Origin: JAFEDN01 sp963818985
GTDB taxonomy: Bacteria > Pseudomonadota > Gammaproteobacteria > Coxiellales > Coxiellaceae
Assembly: GCA_963818985.1 (NCBI GenBank)
Contig: CAWFUJ010000004.1
Span: 186,001-250,000 of the forward strand
Reading direction: 5' to 3'
Length of the DNA: 64,000 nucleotides
In this document: positions 53,121 to 61,748 of the stretch, in pieces
How positions within the stretch are numbered: position 1 is the first letter of the stretch
Layout: each line of letters opens with the position of its first letter
Notes under the pieces: model-generated
Database searches by the model: none
The model's input: the letters and a program-made list of their open reading frames with translations, nothing else
Told to the model about the DNA's origin: nothing
Made by a program: the position numbers and the translations under genes

Positions 53121-54128
53121 TTATTTACCTAGGAGCCGGGCCACATCGAGCATGCGGTTAGAGAAACCCCATTCATTGTCGTACCATGAAATGACTTTAA
53201 CCAGGGTGCCATCGATCACTCGGGTTTGAGTGGCATCAAATGTCGATGAGGCTGGGCAGTGATTATAATCTATCGATACCAGGGGTTCCTCTGTGTAATC
53301 TAAAACTCCTTTTAAATAACCATTGGCAGCTTTGCGCATAATTTCATTCACTTCCGCAACGCTGGTCGGTTTTTCGCATTCCAAAGTTAAATCGAGAACC
53401 GATACATTGGCGACAGGCACACGTATGGCGTAACCATCTAATTTTCCGGCTAATTCAGGAATCACCAAACCTATCGCAGCCGCCGCCCCTGTTTTACTAG
53501 GTATCATCGAAAGCGCAGCGGCTCGCGCCCGACGCATATCGCTATGTGGACTATCCGTCAAGCGTTGATCATTGGTATAGGCATGAACGGTGACCATTAA
53601 ACCTCGTTTTATTTTTAACGTATCTTGTAGAGGTTTCACCAGCGGAGCTAGACAATTTGTCGTACAAGAGCCATTGGAAATAATTGTGTGCTCGGATTTA
53701 ATGATTTGATGATTAACCCCATAAACAATGGTGGCGTCCATATCCTTTCCGGCAGGAGCGGAAATTAATACTTTTTTTGCGCCGGCCTTTAAATGCGCAC
53801 TGGCTTTATCTCTCTCAGTGAATAAACCGGTACATTCTAATACCACATCCACTGCCAACTCTTTCCAAGGTAATTTAGCAGGATCGCGTTCGGCACAAAC
53901 GCGAATTTTATCATCATTGACCACCAAGTCTTTTCCTTCTATGCTCACTTTTCCGCTAAATCGACCATGAACACTATCGTATTTCAATAGGTGTGCATTA
54001 GTTTCGATATTTGTTAAATCATTAATGGCAACTATTTGAAGCTCTTTACGCAAACCACCTTCATACAGTGCGCGCAAAATATTACGGCCAATGCGTCCAA
54101 AACCATTGATTGCAAGCTTAATAGTCAT
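53121..54128 (-). CDS. gapA: Glyceraldehyde-3-phosphate dehydrogenase
   Basis: Glycolytic oxidoreductase. 335 residues with the NAD motif INGFGRIGRN, the catalytic C155 in SNGSCTTNCLAPL, HAYTNDQRLTDSPHSDMRRARAAALS and WYDNEWGFSNRM. Its start overlaps the end of tkt by 11 bases. The downstream neighbour should be pgk, but a 2.5-kb insertion starts just after. Confidence 0.97.
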   Translation of the reverse strand: MTIKLAINGFGRIGRNILRALYEGGLRKELQIVAINDLTNIETNAHLLKYDSVHGRFSGKVSIEGKDLVVNDDKIRVCAERDPAKLPWKELAVDVVLECTGLFTERDKASAHLKAGAKKVLISAPAGKDMDATIVYGVNHQIIKSEHTIISNGSCTTNCLAPLVKPLQDTLKIKRGLMVTVHAYTNDQRLTDSPHSDMRRARAAALSMIPSKTGAAAAIGLVIPELAGKLDGYAIRVPVANVSVLDLTLECEKPTSVAEVNEIMRKAANGYLKGVLDYTEEPLVSIDYNHCPASSTFDATQTRVIDGTLVKVISWYDNEWGFSNRMLDVARLLGK

Positions 54129-56130
54129 AAATATTCTCCTTTAATAATGCCACCATGGCCTCCTCAACCCGCTCAGCGGTTATGCCTAAATATTGATAGA
54201 CTTCTTTAGCAGGGGCCGATAGGCCAAAGCGGTCAATCGCGATGATTTTACCGCGCAAACCGACAAATTGATACCAGTAATCACTGACCCCTGCTTCAAT
54301 TGCGACCCGTGCGGTGATGGCCTTTGGCAACACCGCCTCTCTATAATCAGGATCCTGAGCTTTGAATACTTCACAACAGGGCATAGAAACCACGCGAATA
54401 TATATTCCCTGTTGTTGTAAGCGCAAAGCAGCAGTCATTGCCAATGATACTTCTGAACCAGTCGACAAAATAATTCCACGCAAGGGGCCTTGTTCCAAAT
54501 GTAGGATATACCCTCCTCGTTTTATTAGATCAACAGTCGATGCGTGACGTGATTGCAATGGCACATTTTGACGCGTTAATAACAAACAGCTGGGCCCCTG
54601 GTGATTTATAGCTTGCTGCCAAGCCACTGCCGTCTCTACCACATCACAGGGTCGCCACACGTGCATGCCCGGCGTCATCCGCAACATGGCTGCATGTTCA
54701 ATCGGTTGATGGGTCGGGCCATCTTCCCCCAAGCCAATAGAATCGTGCGTGTAGATATAAATCACTCGCTGACGCATTAACGAAGATAAACGCACGGCAT
54801 TACGCGCGTAATCAGAAAAAACTAAAAAAGTTCCGCCGTAAGGAATTAATCCACTATGTAATGCCAGCCCATTCATTATGGCTGACATTGCAAATTCACG
54901 CACCCCGTAATTTATATAGTTGCCATTAAAATCGGTTGCTTTTAATGCCTTACTGCCTTGCCAATGAGTACAATTTGATTCAGTTAAATCTGCAGAACCG
55001 CCAATTAATTCTGGAAGTAAAGGCGCGAAAGCATTTAAACACAGTTGCGAAGCTTTTCGGGTAGCGATATCTTGTGGCCGTGCCTGCATTTGTTCAATGA
55101 ATTGTTGACAGTGTGCGTCCCAGCCTGTGGGCAGTTGGCCTTGCTGCCTACGGACAAATTCTGTGGCTAAATCGGGATAAGCTTGCTGATAATGGCCGAA
55201 CTGTTGCTGCCATTCTGCCTCTAAGCGTTGACCCTGTTCGCTATAATCCCAAGCTTGTGCAATCTCTTCAGGGATAACAAATGGCAGGTCACTCCAAGCT
55301 AAATTTTCGCGAGTTAATGCCAGTTCTTTTTCTCCCAACGGCGACCCATGAGCTTTTTCACTACCAACAAGCGTAGGGGCACCAAAGCCAATTTTTGTTT
55401 TGCAACAAATCAGAGTGGGTTGATGGGTTTGATCTCGCGCTTCGCGTATGGCCTGGGCTACTGCCAGATGATCATGGCCGTCGACATCGGCAATGACATG
55501 CCAACGATAGGCGCGGAAACGCTCAGGAACATTTTCAGTAAACCATCCTGATACGTCTCCATCGATGGAAATACCATTATCATCCCAAAAAACAATTAAT
55601 TTATTTAAGCCCAAAGTACCGGCCAACGAGCACGATTCATGCGAGATACCTTCCATCAAACAACCATCGCCTGCAAAAACGTAGGTGTAATGATCGACAA
55701 TTTGATGTGTTTCTCGATTAAAATAAGCAGCGAGTATTCGTTCGGCAATGGCCATGCCCACTCCATTGGCAAGACCTTGGCCAAGAGGGCCAGTCGTGGT
55801 TTCTACTCCCGGGGTGTCATGATACTCCGGATGTCCCGGGGTCTTGGAATGCAGTTGACGAAAATGGCGAAGGTCATCAATACTTAACGGGTAGCCGGAT
55901 AAATGCAGTAAAGCATATTGTAACATCGCTCCATGACCGTTTGATAAAATAAAACGATCTCGATTCGACCAATTTGGATTTTTCGGATTATGCTGCAGAA
56001 AATCACGCCACAACACTTCAGCGATGTCAGCCATGCCCATGGGCATGCCCGGGTGTCCTGAATTGGCCATTTGCACTGCATCCATAGCGAGAGCACGGAT
56101 GGCATTGGCTAATTGTCGACGTGAAGGCAT
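54118..56130 (-). CDS. tkt: Transketolase
   Basis: Thiamine-diphosphate enzyme of the pentose phosphate pathway. 670 residues; LANAIRALAMDAVQMANSGHPGMPMG, TTGPLGQGLANGVGMA, the ThDP motif GDGCLMEGISHE, and EDGPTHQPIEHAAMLR. The ATG at 56130 has GGGAG eight bases before it and gives the family N-terminus; the ATG at 56160 would overlap the next gene. First gene of the cluster with gapA. Confidence 0.96.
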   Translation of the reverse strand: MPSRRQLANAIRALAMDAVQMANSGHPGMPMGMADIAEVLWRDFLQHNPKNPNWSNRDRFILSNGHGAMLQYALLHLSGYPLSIDDLRHFRQLHSKTPGHPEYHDTPGVETTTGPLGQGLANGVGMAIAERILAAYFNRETHQIVDHYTYVFAGDGCLMEGISHESCSLAGTLGLNKLIVFWDDNGISIDGDVSGWFTENVPERFRAYRWHVIADVDGHDHLAVAQAIREARDQTHQPTLICCKTKIGFGAPTLVGSEKAHGSPLGEKELALTRENLAWSDLPFVIPEEIAQAWDYSEQGQRLEAEWQQQFGHYQQAYPDLATEFVRRQQGQLPTGWDAHCQQFIEQMQARPQDIATRKASQLCLNAFAPLLPELIGGSADLTESNCTHWQGSKALKATDFNGNYINYGVREFAMSAIMNGLALHSGLIPYGGTFLVFSDYARNAVRLSSLMRQRVIYIYTHDSIGLGEDGPTHQPIEHAAMLRMTPGMHVWRPCDVVETAVAWQQAINHQGPSCLLLTRQNVPLQSRHASTVDLIKRGGYILHLEQGPLRGIILSTGSEVSLAMTAALRLQQQGIYIRVVSMPCCEVFKAQDPDYREAVLPKAITARVAIEAGVSDYWYQFVGLRGKIIAIDRFGLSAPAKEVYQYLGITAERVEEAMVALLKENIYDY

Positions 56131-56156
56131 AAATTGTTCTCCCGGATGACGAAATT

Positions 56157-56830
56157 TCAAAAATTTAAGTTAAAAAGCTCGTTAATCCAACTAACTAGAA
56201 TTTGAATAGGCGGCCATAATACCAAACTTAATACCCCCAAAAACAATAAGGCCAATAATATCCAAATACCGTATGCTTCTATTTTTTCATAACTATGAGA
56301 TATTTTAGGCGGTAAAATTGAAGAAACCACGCGGCTGCCATCTAGCGGCGGGATAGGTACCAAATTTAATACTAACAATACACAATTAATCATAATACCA
56401 AAGCGTGCAGTCGCCTGTAAAAATTGGCCGGTCGTTGCCATCCAGGGTTGCGGGCTGTCAATTAAATACATCAATGCGATTTTGGCAATAGCTGCCCAGA
56501 TAAAAGCCATCACTAAGTTGGCGGCTGGGCCGACAGGGCCACCAGCGCCATATCCCGGCGCGGATGTTTTAAATTTTGCCATGCCACGGGCACAGGCTTG
56601 GCCCAACCAAAAATAAATCCCCCAATAATTAACATTAATATTGGCAGCAACACCGTGCCAAAGAGGTCAATATGTTTTAAAGGATTTAAACTGACTCTTC
56701 CTAACATTAACGCGGTTTTATCACCTAATTTACTGGCGACCCAACCATGAGCGGCTTCGTGCAGGGTAATGGCAAATATCAACGGCAATACGGCAACAAC
56801 CACTGCTTGGATGATGGCATCAATATTCAT
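56157..56830 (-). pseudogene. Site-2 protease family (M50) metalloprotease, one frameshift
   Basis: Membrane zinc protease of the YwhC/FtsH-independent M50B type. The first part (56513-56830) has ITLHEAAHGWVASKLGD with HExxH, FGTVLLPILMLIIGG and FGWAKPVPV. The second, in another frame (to 56157), has GPAANLVMAFIWAA and the second zinc-site motif VPIPPLDGSRVVSSILP. The break is near 56525; one more G in GTCGGCCCAGCC would give LVALSGPAANLVMA and restore the protein. A single shift in a G run could be a sequencing error or a recent mutation. Confidence 0.85.
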
Positions 56831-56839
56831 GCGACTCTC

Positions 56840-57424
56840 TTAAGTTTCGTACTCAAAAACTTGCACCACTTTACGCACATCGGTAACTTTTCGAGCAGCT
56901 GAGGTCGCCAACTCGGCTTGTTTGGAACTCACAATCCCCATTAAATAAACGACTTTATTTTCAGTCACCACTTTTATTTGTGAAGAACTTAAACCCTTAG
57001 TAGCCAACATCGCAGTTTTGACTTTTGACGTAATCCAACTGTCAGCACTGCGATCTTTGAAGGTTAAAATTTTGGAAACTTCAATCTGGTTATAAATTCT
57101 GGTGATTTTATCTACTTCACTGACATCTTGGTAGGCACGTTGTTTTAACTCTTCTGTTTGAGCTTGACCTACCATTAGCACTAAATGATTAAACACAGAT
57201 ATTCCCACTTTCACCTTGCCTTTTAATTGTGGATCTTGATTAATTTTAGCGAGTGCTCTATTTGCTATATCAACATCGGTCATGATCGTCGCGGTACTGC
57301 GTTTATCATAAATAATGGCTCCGCCAGCTGTTGCTCCAACCGCAACTAATATGACGGGAATACAACCCGATAAAGCTAAAGTTAATAGCAACATGCCGGA
57401 CAATAAAATTCTTTTAATTTTCAT
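56840..57424 (-). CDS. dolP: BON-domain outer-membrane lipoprotein DolP
   Basis: A 194-residue lipoprotein (lipobox LALSGC/IPV) with two BON domains (ATIMTDVDIANRALAKINQD and DSWITSKVKTAMLATKGL). DolP (YraP) supports outer-membrane integrity. The lpoA-yraN-diaA-dolP order is as in E. coli. Two bases separate it from diaA. Confidence 0.92.
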   Translation of the reverse strand: MKIKRILLSGMLLLTLALSGCIPVILVAVGATAGGAIIYDKRSTATIMTDVDIANRALAKINQDPQLKGKVKVGISVFNHLVLMVGQAQTEELKQRAYQDVSEVDKITRIYNQIEVSKILTFKDRSADSWITSKVKTAMLATKGLSSSQIKVVTENKVVYLMGIVSSKQAELATSAARKVTDVRKVVQVFEYET

Positions 57425-57426
57425 AT

Positions 57427-58023
57427 TTAACCCTCTATATTAATAAATAATTTATGATCAATGTAATCGCATAGACAATGGATAATCAATAAATGTGTTT
57501 CTTGGATTCGCGCTGTGGATTGAGCCGGAACACGAATTTCTACACTCTGCTCATTTAACAACGCGGCAATGACTCCGCCATCTCGTCCAGTGAGTGCCAC
57601 TATTTGGCATTCACGTTGTTGAGCTGCAGTAATCGCCTCAATAATGTTTTTCGAATGCCCGCTGGTGCTGATTGCTAATAAAACATCACCCGGCCTAGCT
57701 AGCCCTTTCACTTGTTTGGAAAAAATTTCTTCATAACTATAATCATTGGCAATTGCAGTGATCGTAGAGGTGTCGGTGGACAGGGCTATCGCTGGTAAAC
57801 TGGGGCGTTCAGTTTCAAAGCGATTCAGCATCTCCGCAGCAAAATGTTGAGCGTCGCCAGCAGATCCACCGTTTCCACAACTTAAGATTTTACCATTATT
57901 TAAAAGTGACCCGACCATCATATCGCCGGCAGCTAGAATAGATTCTGCTATCGATTCTATCGCCAAAATTTTAGTTTGAATACTCTCTTCAAATTGCTGT
58001 TTGATTCTTGCCAACATGTCCAT
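57427..58023 (-). CDS. diaA: SIS-domain protein DiaA/GmhA-like
   Basis: A 198-residue sugar-isomerase-fold protein with ILSCGNGGSAGDAQHFAAEML, ALSTDTSTITAIANDY and ISTSGHSKNII. These fit both phosphoheptose isomerase GmhA and the DnaA-initiator factor DiaA. The position between yraN and dolP points to DiaA. The GmhA role in heptose synthesis cannot be ruled out. Confidence 0.85.
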   Translation of the reverse strand: MDMLARIKQQFEESIQTKILAIESIAESILAAGDMMVGSLLNNGKILSCGNGGSAGDAQHFAAEMLNRFETERPSLPAIALSTDTSTITAIANDYSYEEIFSKQVKGLARPGDVLLAISTSGHSKNIIEAITAAQQRECQIVALTGRDGGVIAALLNEQSVEIRVPAQSTARIQETHLLIIHCLCDYIDHKLFINIEG

Positions 58024-58025
58024 TT

Positions 58026-58376
58026 TTAATATTCTACCTCAAAAGCATTTTGAATCCAGTGATATTCACCATATGATAGGCCAATGACATCAAAACGACA
58101 GTCTATTTTATCGATTAATTGATGTGTAATTAAAAAAGCTCTGGCTGCGCTAATAATTCGTAGTTGTTTATTCCTTGAAATAGTTTCAATCCCTTCGCCA
58201 TGACGATTACTGCGGAAACGAACCTCAATAAATACCAACATCTTTTGGTCACACATGACTAAATCAATTTCCCCTCGTTGGCAACGGAAGTTGCTGCATC
58301 GCCAAATTAATCCTTGTTTTTCTAGAAAAGCACGGGCTTGCTGTTCTGCCAATCCGCCAATGGTTTGCGTGTTCAT
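58026..58376 (-). CDS. yraN: UPF0102 endonuclease-like protein YraN
   Basis: A 116-residue protein of the YraN family with a nuclease-like core: QQARAFLEKQGL, FRCQRGEIDLVMCD and LVFIEVRFRSN (the E-V-K/R site). Overlaps lpoA by four bases and precedes diaA by two, a conserved neighbourhood. Confidence 0.92.
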   Translation of the reverse strand: MNTQTIGGLAEQQARAFLEKQGLIWRCSNFRCQRGEIDLVMCDQKMLVFIEVRFRSNRHGEGIETISRNKQLRIISAARAFLITHQLIDKIDCRFDVIGLSYGEYHWIQNAFEVEY

Positions 58377-59560
58377 TTGTTTAGCAGCCTAGGCTGGCCG
58401 TCAATCATCTGAGCCCATGGCAATTCTCGATACCAGACTTTATTAGGTTTTAGAAATAATAAACCGGTCGCCCCAGGGATTCCTGAATCTGGAATAACAC
58501 TTGAATTGTCACCGAGCCTTCTTGCCAAACGATAACTATCAACCCCTAAAGCAAAAAATTGCGATTGTTGTTGGGAAGCCTTTGGCCAGATTTTTTGCAC
58601 ATTCTGCAACACTGCTTGGACATCCACAGGTAAATTATAAGCATCAATCTCCCAAGGAATTGCACAAAAAATTATGTCATTCAAGTCTTGATCATATTTA
58701 GGTTCAGGAAAACCACTATAGATATGAGATGTAGCATAAACAGGCACTTTGCTAGCATAATAAAATCTAAGAAAAGGACGAAGTTCCCGAGCTAATTCTG
58801 GTTTTGCCACTAAAAATACCATGTCAAAATCTTGCCGACGATAGGCAATTGTCCGTATTTTTGAATCCTGCAATATCGAACGCAGTTCTTTCCCTCGCTG
58901 TTCAGACTGATCGACGTGTAACAACTGAGCAATTTGTTTGGCCAATTGCTCAGGATTATCGTAATACATTTGCCCAACGATTCGACCACCTAACGTTCGC
59001 CATTGGTTAGCAAATTCTTCAAACGTCCTTTGGCCTAGAGTGGAAGCTGGACCAATTATAATTGCGTTCTTATGACCATTTTGCCAAGCTTTATGAGCGA
59101 CTTGTTTGGCCTCATCTTCTGGAGACAATCCCAATTGATACAAGTTAGGAACAGCCACTTCTTCAGGCAAGGTATTCAACAACAATGTTGGAACCGCAAG
59201 TGGACTTGCTTTTGCTGACTGTGCTAATTGACTACCTTCAGCTTTATTCAAAGGACCCACAATAAAGCTGGCCCCTTGTTCAATTGCCTGCCGATATAGA
59301 TCGACGATATGGCCACCGCTGGTATCGATTATTCTGATTGTGGGTGGTTGAGGATCATTGGCTAAAGACTGATAGTAAGCCGCTATAAACCCGTCACGAA
59401 TAGCTTGACCAGCCGCAGCATACTGCCCTTGCAATGGCAAAAGTAAGGCAATGCGGTCATCTGCATAGCCTTTTGGAATATATAAAATATATAAGATCAA
59501 TATACTGGCAAAGAGAGTAATAATTACCCTGAAATAGTTGAAAATTCGCACTGCTTTCAT
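58373..59560 (-). CDS. lpoA: Penicillin-binding protein activator LpoA, short form
   Basis: LpoA activates PBP1A from the outer membrane. Here only the periplasmic-binding-protein-like C-terminal domain is present (RIALLLPLQGQYAAAGQAIRDGFIAAYY, GPLNKAEGSQLAQ, GLSPEDEAKQVA, FALGVDSYRLARRL), after one hydrophobic segment (VIITLFASILILYILYI). There is no lipobox Cys and no N-terminal TPR domain, unlike E. coli LpoA; it may be anchored by its uncleaved helix. I chose the ATG at 59560 as it starts the signal-anchor; the frame goes on to 59629. Confidence 0.85.
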   Translation of the reverse strand: MKAVRIFNYFRVIITLFASILILYILYIPKGYADDRIALLLPLQGQYAAAGQAIRDGFIAAYYQSLANDPQPPTIRIIDTSGGHIVDLYRQAIEQGASFIVGPLNKAEGSQLAQSAKASPLAVPTLLLNTLPEEVAVPNLYQLGLSPEDEAKQVAHKAWQNGHKNAIIIGPASTLGQRTFEEFANQWRTLGGRIVGQMYYDNPEQLAKQIAQLLHVDQSEQRGKELRSILQDSKIRTIAYRRQDFDMVFLVAKPELARELRPFLRFYYASKVPVYATSHIYSGFPEPKYDQDLNDIIFCAIPWEIDAYNLPVDVQAVLQNVQKIWPKASQQQSQFFALGVDSYRLARRLGDNSSVIPDSGIPGATGLLFLKPNKVWYRELPWAQMIDGQPRLLNK

Positions 59561-59632
59561 GATGTATAATGTAACCTTTTCCCAAATATTTGTAAACTCG
59601 GGATTAATTTTCTCATTAGTAAAAACCACTAT

Positions 59633-59665
59633 TTTAAGAAAAACTTAAGCTTATAAGTGTATATT
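59633..59665 (+). promoter_or_regulatory. PmrA-type promoter of the 414-residue gene
   Basis: TTTAAG (59633-59638), N5, CTTAAG (59644-59649), N10, TATATT (59660-59665). CTTAAG half-sites are also accepted by PmrA in enterobacteria. Confidence 0.75.
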
Positions 59666-59696
59666 TTACACTAATTATAACCAACTGGAAAAGTAA

Positions 59697-60941
59697 ATGA
59701 AAAAACATGAGATTATTAAATTATTTAAAAAATCTGATTTGTCGGTATTCTTACATGCTCAGAGCGCTATATTTCCCAACATTGAGAAAACCCAGATAAT
59801 TAATAAACAGGTGCTGCAATTAGTAAATGAATGCTATGAAGAGAAAGGGGAAAATTTAATTCACCTGGGGGAGTTGATGTTGGGTTTATTAAGACTTTAT
59901 TCTCAGGCTTATAAACTACAAAAGGGGTTATATGGTTCAGGCAATTATAACTTCGAGGAAGCTATTAACAAAAATTTTTCTTTCTTTTTAAAAAATGCTA
60001 ATGCTGCTGAGATTCAAAAGTTTTTTGAGGAATTATTTGTATTTGAATCACAGCTTGAACCTGCTCATCGTGATGGATTTATTTTTAGAACAGCAATGCA
60101 AGGGTATTATTCAAAATTAACCCGTCATTTATATTCGATATTTTATTATTATTACTACGAACGAGGACAGATACCAAAAGATTCCGAATTCAAGCTCTTA
60201 GAAAATTATGGAATGTGGTTGATAGCAGGACATCGACGGTTTGTCTCGAAAGATTTTGGGCTTATCGCCAATCTTTTCTACATGATTTTTAATTTAGGCA
60301 ATTCTTATGGAATCGATGAATATTATGATTTCTCACTGAAATTTCATCTTACATATACTTCACTTGGTCATATGCTAAAACACTCTGGGCATAAAGAGGA
60401 AAAATATTTTAATATACCCATTGTTCTTAGTCCTTGGAATGTAATCGATTTGAGAATTGTAGTTAATATGCTTAATTTGAATTTACCTAAAGAGCTCACT
60501 TTTCTTTGTCTAGCTTATTTTACCGAACTTTTTTCTCATAACGATCAAGTCTTAACACTTGAAGCAAAACATATCAATTTGTTTAATGAAAAAGACGACT
60601 ACGAAACCAAAAATGTACATCGCCTTACTTCTCAAAAAACTTCTCAACAGAGCGTTGCTGAAGAGGTGAATTTTAAGTCCAAAATAATTAAATTCATTCA
60701 AAAGCCTATTCTCCACCAGCTATTAGATAAGGACACACTGACAGAAGTAAAGCAAGCTAGCGATGATTGTGATAATCCACAGGAAATTTTACAATTAGCT
60801 AAAAAAATCCAAAACTCTTTAAATGAAATACCAGCTCTTAAGAAAAACAATCTAAGGGGAGTTAAAGAATTGCTTTCTGAAATACAAAATTTAATTTTAG
60901 AAATCGAAAACTCTTCATCAGAATTAAACTTAAAAATTTAA
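59697..60941 (+). CDS. Helical protein of unknown function, putative effector
   Basis: A 414-residue soluble and almost all-helical protein. No family, signal peptide or membrane helix recognised; an unusual run of Tyr (YYYYYYER) lies near residue 150. The C-terminal 40 residues are rich in Glu and Leu and include EIQNLILEIENSSSE, similar to the acidic E-block often found before the end of Dot/Icm substrates. The promoter at 59633-59665 is the PmrA type. Base use is AT-rich compared with lpoA next to it. The role in host cells is unknown. Confidence 0.6.
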   Translation: MKKHEIIKLFKKSDLSVFLHAQSAIFPNIEKTQIINKQVLQLVNECYEEKGENLIHLGELMLGLLRLYSQAYKLQKGLYGSGNYNFEEAINKNFSFFLKNANAAEIQKFFEELFVFESQLEPAHRDGFIFRTAMQGYYSKLTRHLYSIFYYYYYERGQIPKDSEFKLLENYGMWLIAGHRRFVSKDFGLIANLFYMIFNLGNSYGIDEYYDFSLKFHLTYTSLGHMLKHSGHKEEKYFNIPIVLSPWNVIDLRIVVNMLNLNLPKELTFLCLAYFTELFSHNDQVLTLEAKHINLFNEKDDYETKNVHRLTSQKTSQQSVAEEVNFKSKIIKFIQKPILHQLLDKDTLTEVKQASDDCDNPQEILQLAKKIQNSLNEIPALKKNNLRGVKELLSEIQNLILEIENSSSELNLKI

Positions 60942-60951
60942 TTATGATATA

Positions 60952-61168
60952 TTCTCAGAACCCCGAAGGACGGATTATCACCTACGCGCATAAATGTCGC
61001 CGTCCCGGGCGGTAATTCGTCATCCCGGCGGGGGCCCAAGAAGCCTGTCATCCCGCAGTCAAGCCGCGGGATGGCCAGGCTTGGGTCGCGGACGACAAAC
61101 TACCGCGCGCGGGACGTCGGATTTTATGCGCGCGTAGGCGGGAATGACATGTCCCGGGTTTCTGAGAA
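60952..61168. repeat. 217-bp nested palindrome
   Basis: Concentric inverted arms: TTCTCAGAA (60952) with TTCTGAGAA (61160); CCTACGCGCATAAA (60981-60994) with TTTATGCGCGCGTAGG (61123-61138); GTCGCCGTCCCGGGCGGTA with TACCGCGCGCGGGACG; and an inner AAGCCTGTCATCCCG...GGGATGGCCAGGCTT. Several repeat families appear inserted into each other. It fills the 254-base gap between the effector candidate and the OmpA lipoprotein. Confidence 0.75.
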
Positions 61169-61175
61169 ACTTACC
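61144..61175. repeat. 33-bp repeat, copy B
   Basis: Inverted copy of 22740-22772, ending GGGTTTCTGAGAAACTTACC; it is also the outer arm of the nested palindrome. Confidence 0.8.
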
Positions 61176-61195
61176 AGTTTTAGGAGATTATTATA

Positions 61196-61702
61196 ATGGT
61201 ACAAAAAAAATGGATCGCATTAGCGCTATTAGGTTTTTTAGGCGGGTGTGCTTCACCTCCGCCGCCACCACCCCCTGCTCCTCCGCCGATTAAACATCAA
61301 GTGAATCAAATGGAAACTGTGGGCATTCAAATGATCCAACATGGGGACAGATTGATTATGATCATACCCACCGATCGATATTTTGAGCCCATGAGCTCGA
61401 CAGTTAAAAGAGAGCAACGAATAAACTTGCAACAAATGGCCATGTTCGTCAAAAACTTTGTTATGAATTATCCAAAGTCAGTTGTTCGGGTGACTGGATA
61501 TTCAGATAGAGTGTTCGATCAACGCACCCAGTTACAATTATCTCAAAACTATGCGGAAGCCATTGCAGTATATATATTTAATGCTGGAATATCAGAAAGC
61601 CGAATCGCAATTCAAAGTAGAGGCAGCAATGAACCGATTGCGGGGGAATATGCACCAAAGAGCATGGCTTACAATCGACGGGTGGTGGTCCAGGTTAATT
61701 AA
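61196..61702 (+). CDS. OmpA-family lipoprotein, IcmN/DotK-like
   Basis: A 168-residue lipoprotein (lipobox LGGC/AS after a short signal) with a run of prolines (PPPPPPPAPPP) and an OmpA-like peptidoglycan-binding domain (SVVRVTGYSDRV, QNYAEAIAVYIFNAGI, IQSRGSNEPIA, MAYNRRVVVQV). Size, the IPTDRYFEPMSS segment and domain layout fit IcmN (DotK), the outer-membrane lipoprotein of the Dot/Icm type IVB secretion system. It is isolated from other dot/icm genes here, next to pilus genes, so another OmpA-like lipoprotein is possible. Confidence 0.6.
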   Translation: MVQKKWIALALLGFLGGCASPPPPPPPAPPPIKHQVNQMETVGIQMIQHGDRLIMIIPTDRYFEPMSSTVKREQRINLQQMAMFVKNFVMNYPKSVVRVTGYSDRVFDQRTQLQLSQNYAEAIAVYIFNAGISESRIAIQSRGSNEPIAGEYAPKSMAYNRRVVVQVN

Positions 61703-61710
61703 CCTTCCAA

Positions 61711-61741
61711 ATCCCCTCTCCCAGATAGAGAGGGGAGAGAG
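61711..61741. repeat. Short palindrome of the CCCCTC/GAGGGG family
   Basis: ATCCCCTCTCCCAGATAGAG followed by AGGGGAGAGAG between convergent genes, possible bidirectional terminator. Confidence 0.8.
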
Positions 61742-61748
61742 GGAAAGA

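Noticed and set aside
7462..61075. CRISPR array made by the regularly looking palindromic repeats
   Set aside because: Copies are dispersed, differ in length and are not separated by constant spacers; there are no cas genes.
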